Shown in pieces: positions 50,984 through 60,282 of a DNA stretch of 64,000 nucleotides; the first letter of the stretch is position 1; every line of letters starts with the position of its first letter. Under the pieces are notes generated by a model that did not search any database, was not told where the DNA came from, and saw only the letters and a program-made list of their open reading frames with translations. The stretch is from Labrenzia sp. PHM005 (GTDB lineage Bacteria > Pseudomonadota > Alphaproteobacteria > Rhizobiales > Stappiaceae). The position numbers were made by a program, and so were the translations under genes. The stretch covers positions 2,351,001 through 2,415,000 of the forward strand of contig NZ_CP041191.1 in assembly GCF_006517275.1 (NCBI RefSeq). The letters run 5' to 3'.

Positions 50984-52416
50984 GCGTGACAATTCTCCAG
51001 GCCCGGACACCCTTGGGTGACCCGCACGACTGTACGGATGCGGCAGATGAACTCAGCGTGCTTGGCGCAATTTACGACACCTTGGTGCGGCGTGAGGGAG
51101 CAAAGTTTGTTCCTGGTCTTGCAGAGTGCTGGCAAGTGTCCGGCGGCGGGCGCATCTGGCGGTTTTTCCTTCGCAGCGGTGTGACTTTCCACGATGGAAC
51201 GGAATGCGATGCCGCCGCCGTTCAGGCCTCGCTTGAACGGATGGCGCGGGAGGATAAGGGCTACACGCTCGGCTCGCCAGCCGTTTGGCGCCAGTATCTT
51301 GAAGGGGCGGTGTATGCGGCGTCTGGTCTTGCATTGACCGTCACACTTGCTGAACCCATGGCCGACTTTTGTGATGTCTTGATTCAAGCGTTTATTGTTG
51401 CCCCAAGTGCATTTGAGGCATTGGATGCTGGGGACCAAAGCGCCCATTGCGGCTCGGGACCTTTCCGGCTTGCGGGGCGCTCGGAAGACACGCTGGTGCT
51501 GGAGGCATCTGGCGTGCGTCACTGGCCCAAGCCGAAAAACACATCCCTTCGCATCGCCCGCGAGCCCGACGCTGACAAGCGTTTGGCGGCTGTTGCGGCG
51601 GGCGAGGCACTGATGGCCGCAGCCATCCCCCCTCATGCAGAAAGGCACGGTGTTGCGCTTCACACCTACCGGGCACCGGTCGCGATCATCTATCTCTTGA
51701 ATGCTGAAGATGGACCCTTGCGCGATCCGAGAGTGCGTAAGGCACTGAGCCTTGCGGTGGACCGGGACGCTGTCGTTCAGGGCGTTCTTGGAGGCGCGGG
51801 CGAACCGCTCCATGGGTTTGTCAGTCCCGCGCACTTTGGAGCGGATGCTGCACAACGTGTGCCGCACGATCCGGACACTGCCCGGCAATTGCTCTGCGAT
51901 GCCGGATACAAAGATGGACTGGAGCTTGCCGTTGATTGTCCGACACGCCTGCCGGATGAGGCGCAAATCCTGACAGACGTGTTGGCCGAACAGCTCGCCA
52001 ATGTCGGGATCCGGTTGTCCGTTCATATCCACGAAGATCGTGAAGCTTATGCCCACATGGTCCGGCGCAAGGAAATCCGGGATCTATGCGTGTTTGATTC
52101 CAGTCCGATGTCCACATTCCGGGTGCTCTATGAGAAGATCGATAGCCGGATTGCCGGGGCCTGGTGGCAGGGATACCGCAACACTGCTGTTGAAGCTTTG
52201 ATCGACCGGGGACGAGAAACCGAAAATTCTGCGGAACGCGAGGCGATTTTCCGGGAGGCGTATCGTCTTCTTCAACAAGACCCGGCGTGGCTGACACTCT
52301 ACAATCCACTGCGTGCCGTTGCATTTTTCAGAGATATCAAAGGGTTTTCCATGCCGGTTGATGGTGTACCTGACTTGCGCGCACTTCCCGATTTGACAGG
52401 AGCCGCGCATGGCTGA
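50980..52416 (+). CDS. Family 5 solute-binding protein without signal peptide
   Basis: This 478-residue protein is a family 5 extracellular solute-binding protein by fold: LSVLGAIYDTLVRREGAKFVPGLAECW near 25, WRFFLRSGVTFHDGTECDAAAVQASLERM near 58, DPRVRKALSLAVDRDAVVQGVLGG near 248. It starts directly at [15 protein letters not shown] with no hydrophobic leader. The ATG overlaps the DppF stop, so no upstream exon-like extension can supply one. It should therefore stay in the cytoplasm. The operon already has an exported family 5 protein. Possible roles are a cytosolic ligand carrier or sensor, or a scaffold for the amidohydrolases that follow. The eight-base overlap with the next gene ties it to them. 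Confidence 0.85.
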   Translation: MSVTILQARTPLGDPHDCTDAADELSVLGAIYDTLVRREGAKFVPGLAECWQVSGGGRIWRFFLRSGVTFHDGTECDAAAVQASLERMAREDKGYTLGSPAVWRQYLEGAVYAASGLALTVTLAEPMADFCDVLIQAFIVAPSAFEALDAGDQSAHCGSGPFRLAGRSEDTLVLEASGVRHWPKPKNTSLRIAREPDADKRLAAVAAGEALMAAAIPPHAERHGVALHTYRAPVAIIYLLNAEDGPLRDPRVRKALSLAVDRDAVVQGVLGGAGEPLHGFVSPAHFGADAAQRVPHDPDTARQLLCDAGYKDGLELAVDCPTRLPDEAQILTDVLAEQLANVGIRLSVHIHEDREAYAHMVRRKEIRDLCVFDSSPMSTFRVLYEKIDSRIAGAWWQGYRNTAVEALIDRGRETENSAEREAIFREAYRLLQQDPAWLTLYNPLRAVAFFRDIKGFSMPVDGVPDLRALPDLTGAAHG

Positions 52417-53848
52417 CCTCTTAATCCTTGGTGGCACCGTAATCCCAGTCGACCCAGAGCGCCGGATCATTGATAACGGCGCCATTGCCATTGAGGACGG
52501 CAAGATCCTCAAAGTCGGTACGCATGATGAGGTTACCGCAGAACACGATGCACCCCGCCGGATCGACGCAACAGGAAAGGTGATCATTCCCGGCTTGATT
52601 GACGTCCATGCACACGCTGGACATGCGCTTATCAAGACCATGTCCATGCATGACGGCGATGCCTGGGAAGCGCTCTGCGGTGAGGTTTATACGACCGGAT
52701 CAACACCGGACTACTGGAATGCCGAAGCGCGCCTTGCCGCACTGGAACGCATCCGTTTTGGGGTAACCTGCGGTGTGTCGCTTCTCGGAGGCGGCGATAC
52801 GATCATGCGGACCGACACGCCGGAGTATGGTGATGCCCATATGGAAGGCGTGCGCGCGCTTGGCGGGCGCACGGTCATGGCTGTCGGCCCAACCCGTGCG
52901 CCGCACCCGCTGGTGTATTCCGATGGCGGTAAAGATCCGCATCCGGTGGATTTTGATACGCAGCTTGGAACCAGCCTCGACCTGCTGTCCCGATGGCACG
53001 GCGCAGACGCCGGGCGTCTCAATGTCGCGCTGCTTTATCCGGTACTGCGGGACGAACACGAAAACGCAATGCCAGTTGATGTTTATGTAACAGCCTGCAA
53101 ACAATCGCAGCGCGTGGCACAGGCTGCACGGGAAGTCGATGTCGTATTTACTCAGGACGGGCATCAGGGCGGGTCTATCCGAAGGGCTCAGAAACTCGGG
53201 CTTTTGGGTGAGAATGCGCTGCTGTCCCATGCAATCAACCTCCATGACGACGAGGTTTTTCTATGTGCGGATACCGGAACAAAAATCGCCCATAATCCAT
53301 CGGCCGTTGCTTCCATCATGGGCCGATGTCCGGCAATCGAATTGATGGATCAAGGTGTGACCGTCGCGCTGGGCTCTGACGCAACCGCACCAGACCGGTC
53401 CTCGGACATGTTCCGTCACATGCAGCAGGCGATGCACTATCATCGTAGGCATTTCCGCGACCCAAGTGTGCTTCCACCGGGCCGGGCGCTAGAAATGGCG
53501 ACGATAGAAGGCGCACGGGCTCTTGGCTTGGAAGACCGGATCGGATCGCTTGAACCGGGCAAGGATGCCGATATCGTGCTGGTGGATATGCGCCGTCCGC
53601 ACCTTTACCCGCCGAACATGCCGGCACATCGGCTGGTCTGTTTTGCAAACGGGAACGATGTCGACACAGTGTTGGTGCAGGGCGAAGTTGTTCTTGAGGG
53701 TGGAAAGGCCACCAAGGCTTGCGAGGAGGCGATCTTGCGGGATGCTGCCCTTGAGGCTGAGCGTATGATCGAACGGACAAACAGCACATCCGCGCTGACT
53801 GTCCCGAAGGGCTTTTGGTCCTCACAACGCTACGGAGCAAGCTCATGA
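52409..53848 (+). CDS. Amidohydrolase, cytosine deaminase/AtzA-TrzN-like (1)
   Basis: This is a TIM-barrel amidohydrolase of 479 residues. Metal ligands fit subtype III deaminases: HAH in LIDVHAHAGH near 68, His in QDGHQGG near 250, His in LLSHAINL near 273, and Asp in ALGSDATAPDRSSD near 325. The N- and C-terminal parts form the beta-sandwich (LLILGGTVIPVD and VLVQGEVVLEGGK). Family members deaminate or dechlorinate nitrogen heterocycles such as cytosine, guanine, pterin or triazines. It overlaps both neighbours, and the second amidohydrolase is next. Confidence 0.87.
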   Translation: MADLLILGGTVIPVDPERRIIDNGAIAIEDGKILKVGTHDEVTAEHDAPRRIDATGKVIIPGLIDVHAHAGHALIKTMSMHDGDAWEALCGEVYTTGSTPDYWNAEARLAALERIRFGVTCGVSLLGGGDTIMRTDTPEYGDAHMEGVRALGGRTVMAVGPTRAPHPLVYSDGGKDPHPVDFDTQLGTSLDLLSRWHGADAGRLNVALLYPVLRDEHENAMPVDVYVTACKQSQRVAQAAREVDVVFTQDGHQGGSIRRAQKLGLLGENALLSHAINLHDDEVFLCADTGTKIAHNPSAVASIMGRCPAIELMDQGVTVALGSDATAPDRSSDMFRHMQQAMHYHRRHFRDPSVLPPGRALEMATIEGARALGLEDRIGSLEPGKDADIVLVDMRRPHLYPPNMPAHRLVCFANGNDVDTVLVQGEVVLEGGKATKACEEAILRDAALEAERMIERTNSTSALTVPKGFWSSQRYGASS

Positions 53849-55269
53849 GCGTGACGGTTATCCGCAAGGCCTCTTGGGTGGTTCGGTGGGAAGGCGGCAA
53901 GCATGTCTACGGGCGGGAACTGGACGTCGCCTTTGACAACAGCGGGATCCTGCATTTGGGGGCTGCGTGGCAAGGCATTGCGGACCTTGAAGTGGACGGG
54001 CGCAACCGGCTGATCATGCCGGGATTGGTCAATATTCATTGCCATTCCGGAGATGAACCACTTGCCAAGGGGCTCTTCGATGACACCGGAACCCCGCAGC
54101 TTTGGGGCAATGCCCTTTATGAGTTCTCGACCCTAATCGACTCGGATGCCGATGCGAAGGCCGCGTGTCAGATCTTGATGTTGTCGGAACTTCTCGCCTC
54201 GGGCGTGACCTCCTGCCTCGACATAGCAGGTGATCATCCCCGTTGGATTGGCATTGCCGCGGAAAGCGGCCTCAGGGTTTGGTTTGCTCCAGGTTTCCGC
54301 CAGGCCCGCTGGCGGCTGACGGAAGCAAAGGCGCTGGACTATGATTGGGATGAAGCCGCAGGAGAAACAGCGCGCGATGAAGCCCTGTCGGTTCTTGACC
54401 GGGTGGCGGTTGACGGCAGTTGCCGGTTGACCGGCGTGGTGGCACCGTCCCAGATCGATACGTGCCATCCGGATTTTCTGGTCCGGGCTCTGGATGAAGC
54501 CAGATCCCGCAAATTGCGGCTGACGGTTCACGCTGCCCAAACGATGGCGGAGGTCACGGAACTCTATCGCCGCCATGGCAAGGGACCCGTTCCCTTGCTG
54601 CAGGAAATTGGTGTTCTCGGCCCGGATGTGATCCTGGGGCATGGCATCTGTCTGGATCATCATCCCCTGACCCGTGCGCGAACGGCAAAGGACCTTGAAA
54701 CGCTGGCCGCAACAGGGACAAATATTGCTCATTGCCCTGTGACTTTCGCACGCTCCGGACAGGGTATGGAAAGTCTCGGCCAGTACTTGAGAGCAGGGGT
54801 CAATGTGGGGATCGGAACCGACACCATTCCGTTCAACATGCTCGAGGAAATGCGCGAGGCCATAATTCAGTCGCGGTGCCGGTCCGGCGATTTCGCGGAC
54901 ATCAATACGGCCGAAGTGTTCCATGCAGCAACTGTTCGCGGTGCACAGGCGCTTGGTCGCAGTGATCTTGGTCGGTTGTTCCCCGGAGCCGCGGCTGATG
55001 TTGTTTCCGTCGACCTGACGGCCCCATCCATGCGGCCGGTGCACGATCCCTTGCGCAGCCTGATTTATGCAGGGGCTGAACGGGCAGTTCGGGATGTCTG
55101 GGTTGCCGGCCGGCATGTGCTGGACAATGGTAAGCCCGTAGGGCTCGATACTGCCGGGGCATTGGCCGAGATTGATGCAGCGAAGGCGCGGGCGATCAGG
55201 GTCGCGGAGAATACAAAAGGGTGCAGTTTTAATGCAATCGCGCCCCGGTGCCTGGAGATGCCTGCATGA
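53845..55269 (+). CDS. Amidohydrolase, SsnA/guanine deaminase-like (2)
   Basis: This second, only distantly related amidohydrolase has 474 residues from the ATG at 53845 (ATGA overlap). Ligands: HCH in LVNIHCHSGDEPLAKGL near 65, His in LTVHAAQT near 227, His-containing GHGICLDHHP near 267, AHCPVTFARSG near 293 and Asp in GIGTDTIPFNMLEE near 322. It lacks the usual short N-terminal LI-x-G-G opening and instead begins VTVIRKASWVVRWEGGKHVY. Two deaminase-type enzymes in a row suggest two hydrolytic steps on one ring compound, or a heteromer. Confidence 0.85.
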   Translation: MSVTVIRKASWVVRWEGGKHVYGRELDVAFDNSGILHLGAAWQGIADLEVDGRNRLIMPGLVNIHCHSGDEPLAKGLFDDTGTPQLWGNALYEFSTLIDSDADAKAACQILMLSELLASGVTSCLDIAGDHPRWIGIAAESGLRVWFAPGFRQARWRLTEAKALDYDWDEAAGETARDEALSVLDRVAVDGSCRLTGVVAPSQIDTCHPDFLVRALDEARSRKLRLTVHAAQTMAEVTELYRRHGKGPVPLLQEIGVLGPDVILGHGICLDHHPLTRARTAKDLETLAATGTNIAHCPVTFARSGQGMESLGQYLRAGVNVGIGTDTIPFNMLEEMREAIIQSRCRSGDFADINTAEVFHAATVRGAQALGRSDLGRLFPGAAADVVSVDLTAPSMRPVHDPLRSLIYAGAERAVRDVWVAGRHVLDNGKPVGLDTAGALAEIDAAKARAIRVAENTKGCSFNAIAPRCLEMPA

Positions 55270-55925
55270 CCATCTATGTGATCAATCCCAACAGTTCAGA
55301 ACATGTCACAGACGGGATTGATGATGCCATTGCTCCAATGCGTCAGATATCACCGGTTCCGATTTCCTGCCTCACCCTCAAGGAGGGTCCTCCGGGGATT
55401 GAAACGCAGGCGCATGTCGATGGCGTTGTTGGTCCTCTCCTGAAGCTTGCCGGCAGCTTGCAAAGAGATGCATCTGCTTTTGTGGTTGCCTGTTTTTCAG
55501 ACCCCGGTCTGGCGGCGCTTCGGGAGGCACAGACCGTACCGGTTCTCGGCATTGCGGAAAGCGCCTATCTCCAGGCCATGCTGCTGGGTCAACGTTTTGG
55601 GATCTTGTCTCTGGGCCGCGCTTCCATTCAGCGGCATATACGGTATCTCGGGGCTCTTGGCGTTCGGGACCGGCTGGCCGCAGATCTGCCGCTCGGGCTT
55701 GGTGTTCTGGATCTCGCGGATGCGGACAGAACCGTTGCCCGATTGGCAGAGGTTGGCGGAACGCTGAGAGATCAATTTGGCGCCGATGTCCTCATCACGG
55801 GATGTGCGGGGATGGCGCAATATCGAACACTGCTTGAAGAAAAGACAGGTTTGCCGGTTGTCGATCCGTGTCAGGCAGCAACAGCTGCCGCGATCGGTCA
55901 ACTGGCGCTGAGAACCTGCGCATAA
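55266..55925 (+). CDS. Asp/Glu/hydantoin racemase-family protein
   Basis: This 219-residue protein belongs to the Asp/Glu racemase superfamily, closest in layout to hydantoin racemase and allantoin racemase. It opens IYVINPNSSEHVTDGIDDAI, a hallmark of the HyuE/allantoin racemase group. The two catalytic cysteines are in VVACFSDPGL near 77 and ITGCAGMAQY near 184. The ATG at 55266 overlaps the preceding stop. With hydantoinases and an M20 carbamoylase-like enzyme nearby, racemisation of a 5-substituted hydantoin or similar ring is the best guess. Confidence 0.87.
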   Translation: MTIYVINPNSSEHVTDGIDDAIAPMRQISPVPISCLTLKEGPPGIETQAHVDGVVGPLLKLAGSLQRDASAFVVACFSDPGLAALREAQTVPVLGIAESAYLQAMLLGQRFGILSLGRASIQRHIRYLGALGVRDRLAADLPLGLGVLDLADADRTVARLAEVGGTLRDQFGADVLITGCAGMAQYRTLLEEKTGLPVVDPCQAATAAAIGQLALRTCA

Positions 55926-55942
55926 CAAAGGGAGAATCGGGT

Positions 55943-56866
55943 ATGACCCGACTGACGGAAGAGGCGCAGGGCGTCTACGTGATCGCTGTGACGCCGTTCA
56001 ACGATAATGGCGCTCTCGATATGGAGAGTGTCGACCGGATGGTGGATTTCTATCTGGAGGCCGGTGCGACCGGTTTGACGGCGCTGGGTATGATGGGAGA
56101 GGCACCCAAGCTGACAACAGCAGAGTCCCTTGAGGTTGTTGAAAGGATCCTTGCTCGATTGAACGGGCGTATCCCATTGGTCGTGGGCGTTTCGGCACCG
56201 GGGTTCGCTCAGATGGCGGAACTCAGCAAAGCGTCGATGGATGCTGGCGCAGGAGGTGTGATGATTGCACCGCCCGGCAACCTCAAGACCGATGCCCAGA
56301 TCGTCACATATTACACTCAGGCAGCGGAATTCATTGGCGATGTGCCGTTTGTCTTGCAGGATTTCCCGTTGGCAACGGGGGTGCATATTCCGGTAAGCGC
56401 TATTGCCAGGATCGTTGAAGACGTCCCGACCTGTGTATGCCTCAAACATGAGGACTGGCCGGGCCTTGAAAAGATCTCTGCACTGCGGGCAGAGGGGGCG
56501 CTTGCCCGCAGAATCTCGATCCTGTGCGGCAATGGCGGTTTGTTCCTGCCGGAGGAAATGGATCGCGGCGCTGACGGTGCGATGACCGGTTTTTGTTACC
56601 CGGAAATGATGCGGGATGTTGTGCGTTATTCGAACGCTGGTGACGCTGCGCGGGCGCGCGATCTTTTCAACGCTTATTTGCCGCTGGCCCGCTACGAGCA
56701 GCAGCCGGGTCTCGGTTTGGCCGTGCGGAAATACGTGCTTGCCAAGCGGGGTGTGATCGGCAGCGCTGCCTTGCGGCGGCCAGGTGCCGGGCTCACCAAA
56801 GCGGCGCAGGCCGAAGTCGATGCGCTCTTGGCGCGTCAAGAAGAAAGACTGAAGGAATTGAACTGA
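55943..56866 (+). CDS. DapA/NAL-family lyase with altered active site
   Basis: This TIM-barrel class I aldolase/lyase has 307 residues. The Schiff-base lysine is in CLKHEDWPG near 169. The other usual residues differ: the GTTGE motif is GMMGE near 45, and the YNxP tyrosine motif is QDFP near 138, so neither the proton-relay Thr nor the catalytic Tyr of dihydrodipicolinate synthase is kept. Such proteins form an uncharacterised branch. Pyruvate condensation as in lysine synthesis is therefore unlikely. AAAGGGAGAA precedes the ATG. It probably cleaves or dehydrates a keto acid produced by the upstream hydrolases. Confidence 0.83.
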   Translation: MTRLTEEAQGVYVIAVTPFNDNGALDMESVDRMVDFYLEAGATGLTALGMMGEAPKLTTAESLEVVERILARLNGRIPLVVGVSAPGFAQMAELSKASMDAGAGGVMIAPPGNLKTDAQIVTYYTQAAEFIGDVPFVLQDFPLATGVHIPVSAIARIVEDVPTCVCLKHEDWPGLEKISALRAEGALARRISILCGNGGLFLPEEMDRGADGAMTGFCYPEMMRDVVRYSNAGDAARARDLFNAYLPLARYEQQPGLGLAVRKYVLAKRGVIGSAALRRPGAGLTKAAQAEVDALLARQEERLKELN

Positions 56867-57639
56867 TGGATCTTGGGATCAAAGGAAAACGGGCGCTTGT
56901 TCTTGGTGCAAGCCGTGGTTTGGGGGCTGCCATTGCCAAGGGCCTTGCGGCTGAAGGTGTCGATGTAATCGCCGCGGCCCGGAATGCGGATGCGATTACA
57001 GAGTGGGCAAAGACGACAGATGGCTCTGTCACGGCTCAAAAGCTGGACGTGTCGAATGCCGCTGAAGTCGATGCGGTGCTGGACAGCCTGCTGGAAGCTG
57101 GAAACATTGATATTCTGGTGAATAACGCTGGTGGCCCACCTCCGGGACGCAGCACGGATCCGGCGCGTGCCGACTGGATGGCACATTTCGAAACCATGGT
57201 CGCCAACCTGATCTATATTGCCAACCGGTGTCTGCCGGGAATGGAAGACGCTGGCTGGGGCCGGATCGTATCGATTTCCTCGTCCGGTGTTGAGCAGCCC
57301 ATCCCGAACCTGGCCCTGTCCAATGGTCTCAGATCGGCGCTTGTGGGCTGGTCCAAGACACTGTCCACCGAAGTCGCGTCGAAGGGGATCACCGTTAATG
57401 TCGCGATGCCCGGGCGCATTCATACGGCCCGTGTTGATGAGTTGGATGCAGCGGCGGCCAAACGCCTTGGCAAGAGCGTCGAGGACGTTGCAACACAGTC
57501 GGCAGCCACAATCCCGGCAGGGCGTTATGGGCGGCCGGATGAATTTGCCGATGTCGTCACCTTCCTCTGTTCAGAGCGTGCGTCCTATGTGACGGGCAGC
57601 AAGATCCGGATCGACGGCGGCAGTATTCGCGGGATCTAA
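56866..57639 (+). CDS. SDR-family protein with non-canonical active site
   Basis: This 257-residue SDR has a good cofactor loop (LGASRGLGAA near 13) and NNAGG near 86. At the catalytic Tyr-x3-Lys place it reads NLALSNGLRSAL near 147, so neither Tyr nor Lys is in its usual position. The Ser region SISSSGVEQP near 136 is kept. A branch of SDRs close to FabG shows the same S-N-x2-R pattern, so it may still be an active enzyme with different chemistry. It overlaps the lyase by one base (TGATG) and ends the operon. Confidence 0.83.
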   Translation: MDLGIKGKRALVLGASRGLGAAIAKGLAAEGVDVIAAARNADAITEWAKTTDGSVTAQKLDVSNAAEVDAVLDSLLEAGNIDILVNNAGGPPPGRSTDPARADWMAHFETMVANLIYIANRCLPGMEDAGWGRIVSISSSGVEQPIPNLALSNGLRSALVGWSKTLSTEVASKGITVNVAMPGRIHTARVDELDAAAAKRLGKSVEDVATQSAATIPAGRYGRPDEFADVVTFLCSERASYVTGSKIRIDGGSIRGI

Positions 57640-57859
57640 GTTCCATTCCCTCCGATTTGATGCCACCACAACTGATGAAGTTCTGAGCAAAACATGTCAT
57701 GGACTACAGACGTGTGAGACAGAACTGTCTGGTTGTCGGGCTTGCTTTTGGATGAGGTAACTTGAACGGTTAGCCGATCGATTGCAGCGTCAATGAAAAG
57801 GACGTTCCATTGCGGAGTGTCGGGTAAATTGGGTGTTTTATGAGTTTGGAAAGGTCAAA

Positions 57860-59056
57860 ATGCAGGTTCTGCCAGACAGGTTTTTGCAAGATCTTCATAC
57901 CCTGCGCTCTTTCGGCGCGAGTGGCGTAGGCAAGGGCGTGGTACGTCCGGCGTTTTCTGAACCGGACGTGGCTGCCCGCACTTGGCTGATCAAACAGTTG
58001 GAGGCGGCAGGTCTCGCCTCCCATATCGATCCTGCGGGCAACGTTTTTGGTCTGACAGATGGTCCGTCCATTCTCTTGGGGTCTCACAGCGATACCCAGC
58101 CCGAAGGCGGGTGGCTGGACGGGGCCTTGGGTGTCATCGCCGCGTTGGAGGTCGCGCGCGCTGCGAAAGAGGCGGGCGGTCCGCCCGTGTCCGTTGTGAA
58201 CTTTCAGGACGAAGAGGGTCGCTTTGGGGCTCTCACCGGGTCTAGCATTTATTCAGGCAAGACCGCACTGGCCGAGGCTGACACATTCATAGACGTGAAT
58301 GGTGTTTCTTTCCGCAATGCGCGGTCATTGATGGCGGATCTTGAAGACGGGTTCGTGTCCCACACCCGGTTCTCGGGTTTCATTGAATTGCATATCGAAC
58401 AGGGCAGCACGCTGGACGAGGCGGGAGAGGCGATTGGAGTTGTCACGGATATCGTCGGGTCCCGGCAGCTGCAGGTGACCCTGATCGGTCAGCAAAACCA
58501 TGCCGGCACCACGCTGATGCATCAGCGAAAGGATGCATTTCAAGCGCTGTCGGAGTTCAACGTGGCACTCAATGACCGCCTCCGAAACATCGTGACACCT
58601 CGCACCGTTTGGACGATTGGCCGGATAAACTTGCGGCCCAATGCGCCCTCCATCGTGCCCGGTGAAGTGGTGTTCGACGTGCAGTGGCGCGATGTTGATG
58701 AGGATCGGCTCGCCCGGATGGAAACGCTCATTCGTGATCTGGTAGCCGAGATTGCCGTTGGTCATGGGATGACGGCTGAGATCGTGCCGATCAAGGCGCT
58801 GCTGCCGGTGCCGATGGATGCCACCTTGCGTGCTGCTTTGTGTGCCGGAGCTGAGACGCTGGCCCCAGGCAAATGGCGCGAAATGCCGTCCGGCGCTTTG
58901 CATGATGCTTCAAACATGGCGCGGTTGATGCCGTCAGCGATGTTGTTTGTTCCGTCGATCAACGGGATCAGTCACGATTTTGCCGAGGATACGAACGAGG
59001 CTGACTTGATAATGGGCTTGCGCGTGTTGGCAGATGCCGTCAGCCGATTAGACTGA
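57860..59056 (+). CDS. M20-family amidase/carbamoylase-like hydrolase (hydantoinase/carbamoylase family)
   Basis: This 398-residue zinc enzyme resembles N-carbamoyl-L-amino acid hydrolase and allantoate amidohydrolase. Metal ligands: His in [20 protein letters not shown] near 78 (with Asp), Glu pair in [10 protein letters not shown] near 118, His in FIELHIEQG near 182 and His in ISHDFAEDT near 374. The lid domain has the QQNHAGTT motif near 215. I start at the ATG at 57860 (AAAGG upstream) rather than the GTG at 57833. It is 220 bases after the SDR stop, without visible operator copy, so it may have its own promoter or read-through. It would cleave the carbamoyl or amide product of ring opening. 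Confidence 0.87.
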   Translation: MQVLPDRFLQDLHTLRSFGASGVGKGVVRPAFSEPDVAARTWLIKQLEAAGLASHIDPAGNVFGLTDGPSILLGSHSDTQPEGGWLDGALGVIAALEVARAAKEAGGPPVSVVNFQDEEGRFGALTGSSIYSGKTALAEADTFIDVNGVSFRNARSLMADLEDGFVSHTRFSGFIELHIEQGSTLDEAGEAIGVVTDIVGSRQLQVTLIGQQNHAGTTLMHQRKDAFQALSEFNVALNDRLRNIVTPRTVWTIGRINLRPNAPSIVPGEVVFDVQWRDVDEDRLARMETLIRDLVAEIAVGHGMTAEIVPIKALLPVPMDATLRAALCAGAETLAPGKWREMPSGALHDASNMARLMPSAMLFVPSINGISHDFAEDTNEADLIMGLRVLADAVSRLD

Positions 59057-59300
59057 AAAAGTTATGAATTCTGAGCTCCCGCTGCTCAAACGCTTATGCT
59101 CTCCGGTAAACTTTACGCCGGACAACACACTGTCTGTGGCCGCTCTAGCCCTTCTAGAACAATGTGTTGCCGCAGAAACAACGGACAAAGCTTCAATAGT
59201 CGGCAGAGCAGATCCATAGTGCGGCTATTCGTTACAAACACAGCGAATGTCTTTTACTCGCCCGAGATCGGCCCGCTGGTCGTTCAGCCGGAGAAACCCT

Positions 59301-60098
59301 CTATTTGTCCGACCGTTTTCGAAGGCCTGCTTTTGGCGGTTCAACTGGTGGTCCGGCAAAACACTGGGCGATTGACATCCATTTTGCGGCGTTATCGCCA
59401 ATTGTTTTCAAGTTTGTATCAGCGATGTTTCTAGTCTGAGTAACAACCTGGCAAAACTCTTCTGCTTGTCCTGTGATCCTCTCCTCTTCAGATGGATCGC
59501 CGAAGGTCCATGGCGCACCGGAAGGTGCGACCAATTCCAGCAAGGGTTTGGGCTGTGGAACTGCCATACCGCGATTTTTGAAGGTCCAATCGTAAGTGTT
59601 TACGCCGATGACGACGATGTTCTTGATGCTGTCAGAACTCACGCGGTCGACACCGAGGGCGTCATAGATGGCTTGGGCATGGGCCCACGTTTCCATGTGG
59701 CGAGCGGACATGGAAGATCGCGCGCTCATGCTTGGACCGGCCCATTCGACACGCAGAGACGGATCGACATCGGCAAAATGGCGCGCCGTTTCTTGAGAGA
59801 ACTCTGACCAAAGATCCAAGAGGGAATGACCGGAAGCTCCGTTTAGTTCCTGCGCTTCGAATTCTGTGAAACGCCCCGCCGATACAGCTTTGAGAGCCAC
59901 ATTTATCCAGGACCGAAAGGATTCAGGATCGGCTAGAGAGAGATAGGCGGCGTAGTTCCAGACATGCAGATGCCGGAGAATGTTGTTGAAAGTCCAGTTC
60001 TTGAAGCCGGTGGAGGTTTCGAAGGCGCCTTCGCTCAGCGGGCGCAAGAGCGCTTCGAGGGTTTGGCATTCGTCGCTAAAGTCTTGTGCCTGTTGCAT
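59301..60098 (-). CDS. TIGR03084/DinB-like metal-binding protein
   Basis: This 265-residue protein has the four-helix DinB/maleylpyruvate isomerase-like layout: ECQTLEALLRPLSEGAFETSTGFKNWTFNNILRHLHVWNYAAYLSLADP holds the first metal His, and ARHMETWAHAQAIYDALG near 140 the second and third. I start at the ATG at 60098 with CGGAAC upstream. Members are probable thiol-dependent or metal-dependent enzymes with few known roles. It is isolated: 244 bases with no gene precede its end and 184 bases separate it from IclR. Confidence 0.7.
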   Translation of the reverse strand: MQQAQDFSDECQTLEALLRPLSEGAFETSTGFKNWTFNNILRHLHVWNYAAYLSLADPESFRSWINVALKAVSAGRFTEFEAQELNGASGHSLLDLWSEFSQETARHFADVDPSLRVEWAGPSMSARSSMSARHMETWAHAQAIYDALGVDRVSSDSIKNIVVIGVNTYDWTFKNRGMAVPQPKPLLELVAPSGAPWTFGDPSEEERITGQAEEFCQVVTQTRNIADTNLKTIGDNAAKWMSIAQCFAGPPVEPPKAGLRKRSDK

Positions 60099-60282
60099 CT
60101 CGTGTTCCGGAAATTTTTTTCTGGGGGTCAATGTCCTAAATGCCTACGCCAGTTGGCCGCCAGCGCTCGCATATTTATTCAAGACCTGTCTATCAATCGC
60201 ACCAAGAATCTCTTTTCGCCCTGCACCCGACGTCTCTGTTTGTCAAACGGCTGGCAAGAGCAGATATCAGCGGAGGAACCGG

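Noticed and set aside
59096..59434. 112-codon plus-strand frame between the M20 hydrolase and the DinB-like gene
   Set aside because: No recognisable protein, no good ribosome site, and its second half lies over the end of the opposite-strand gene.
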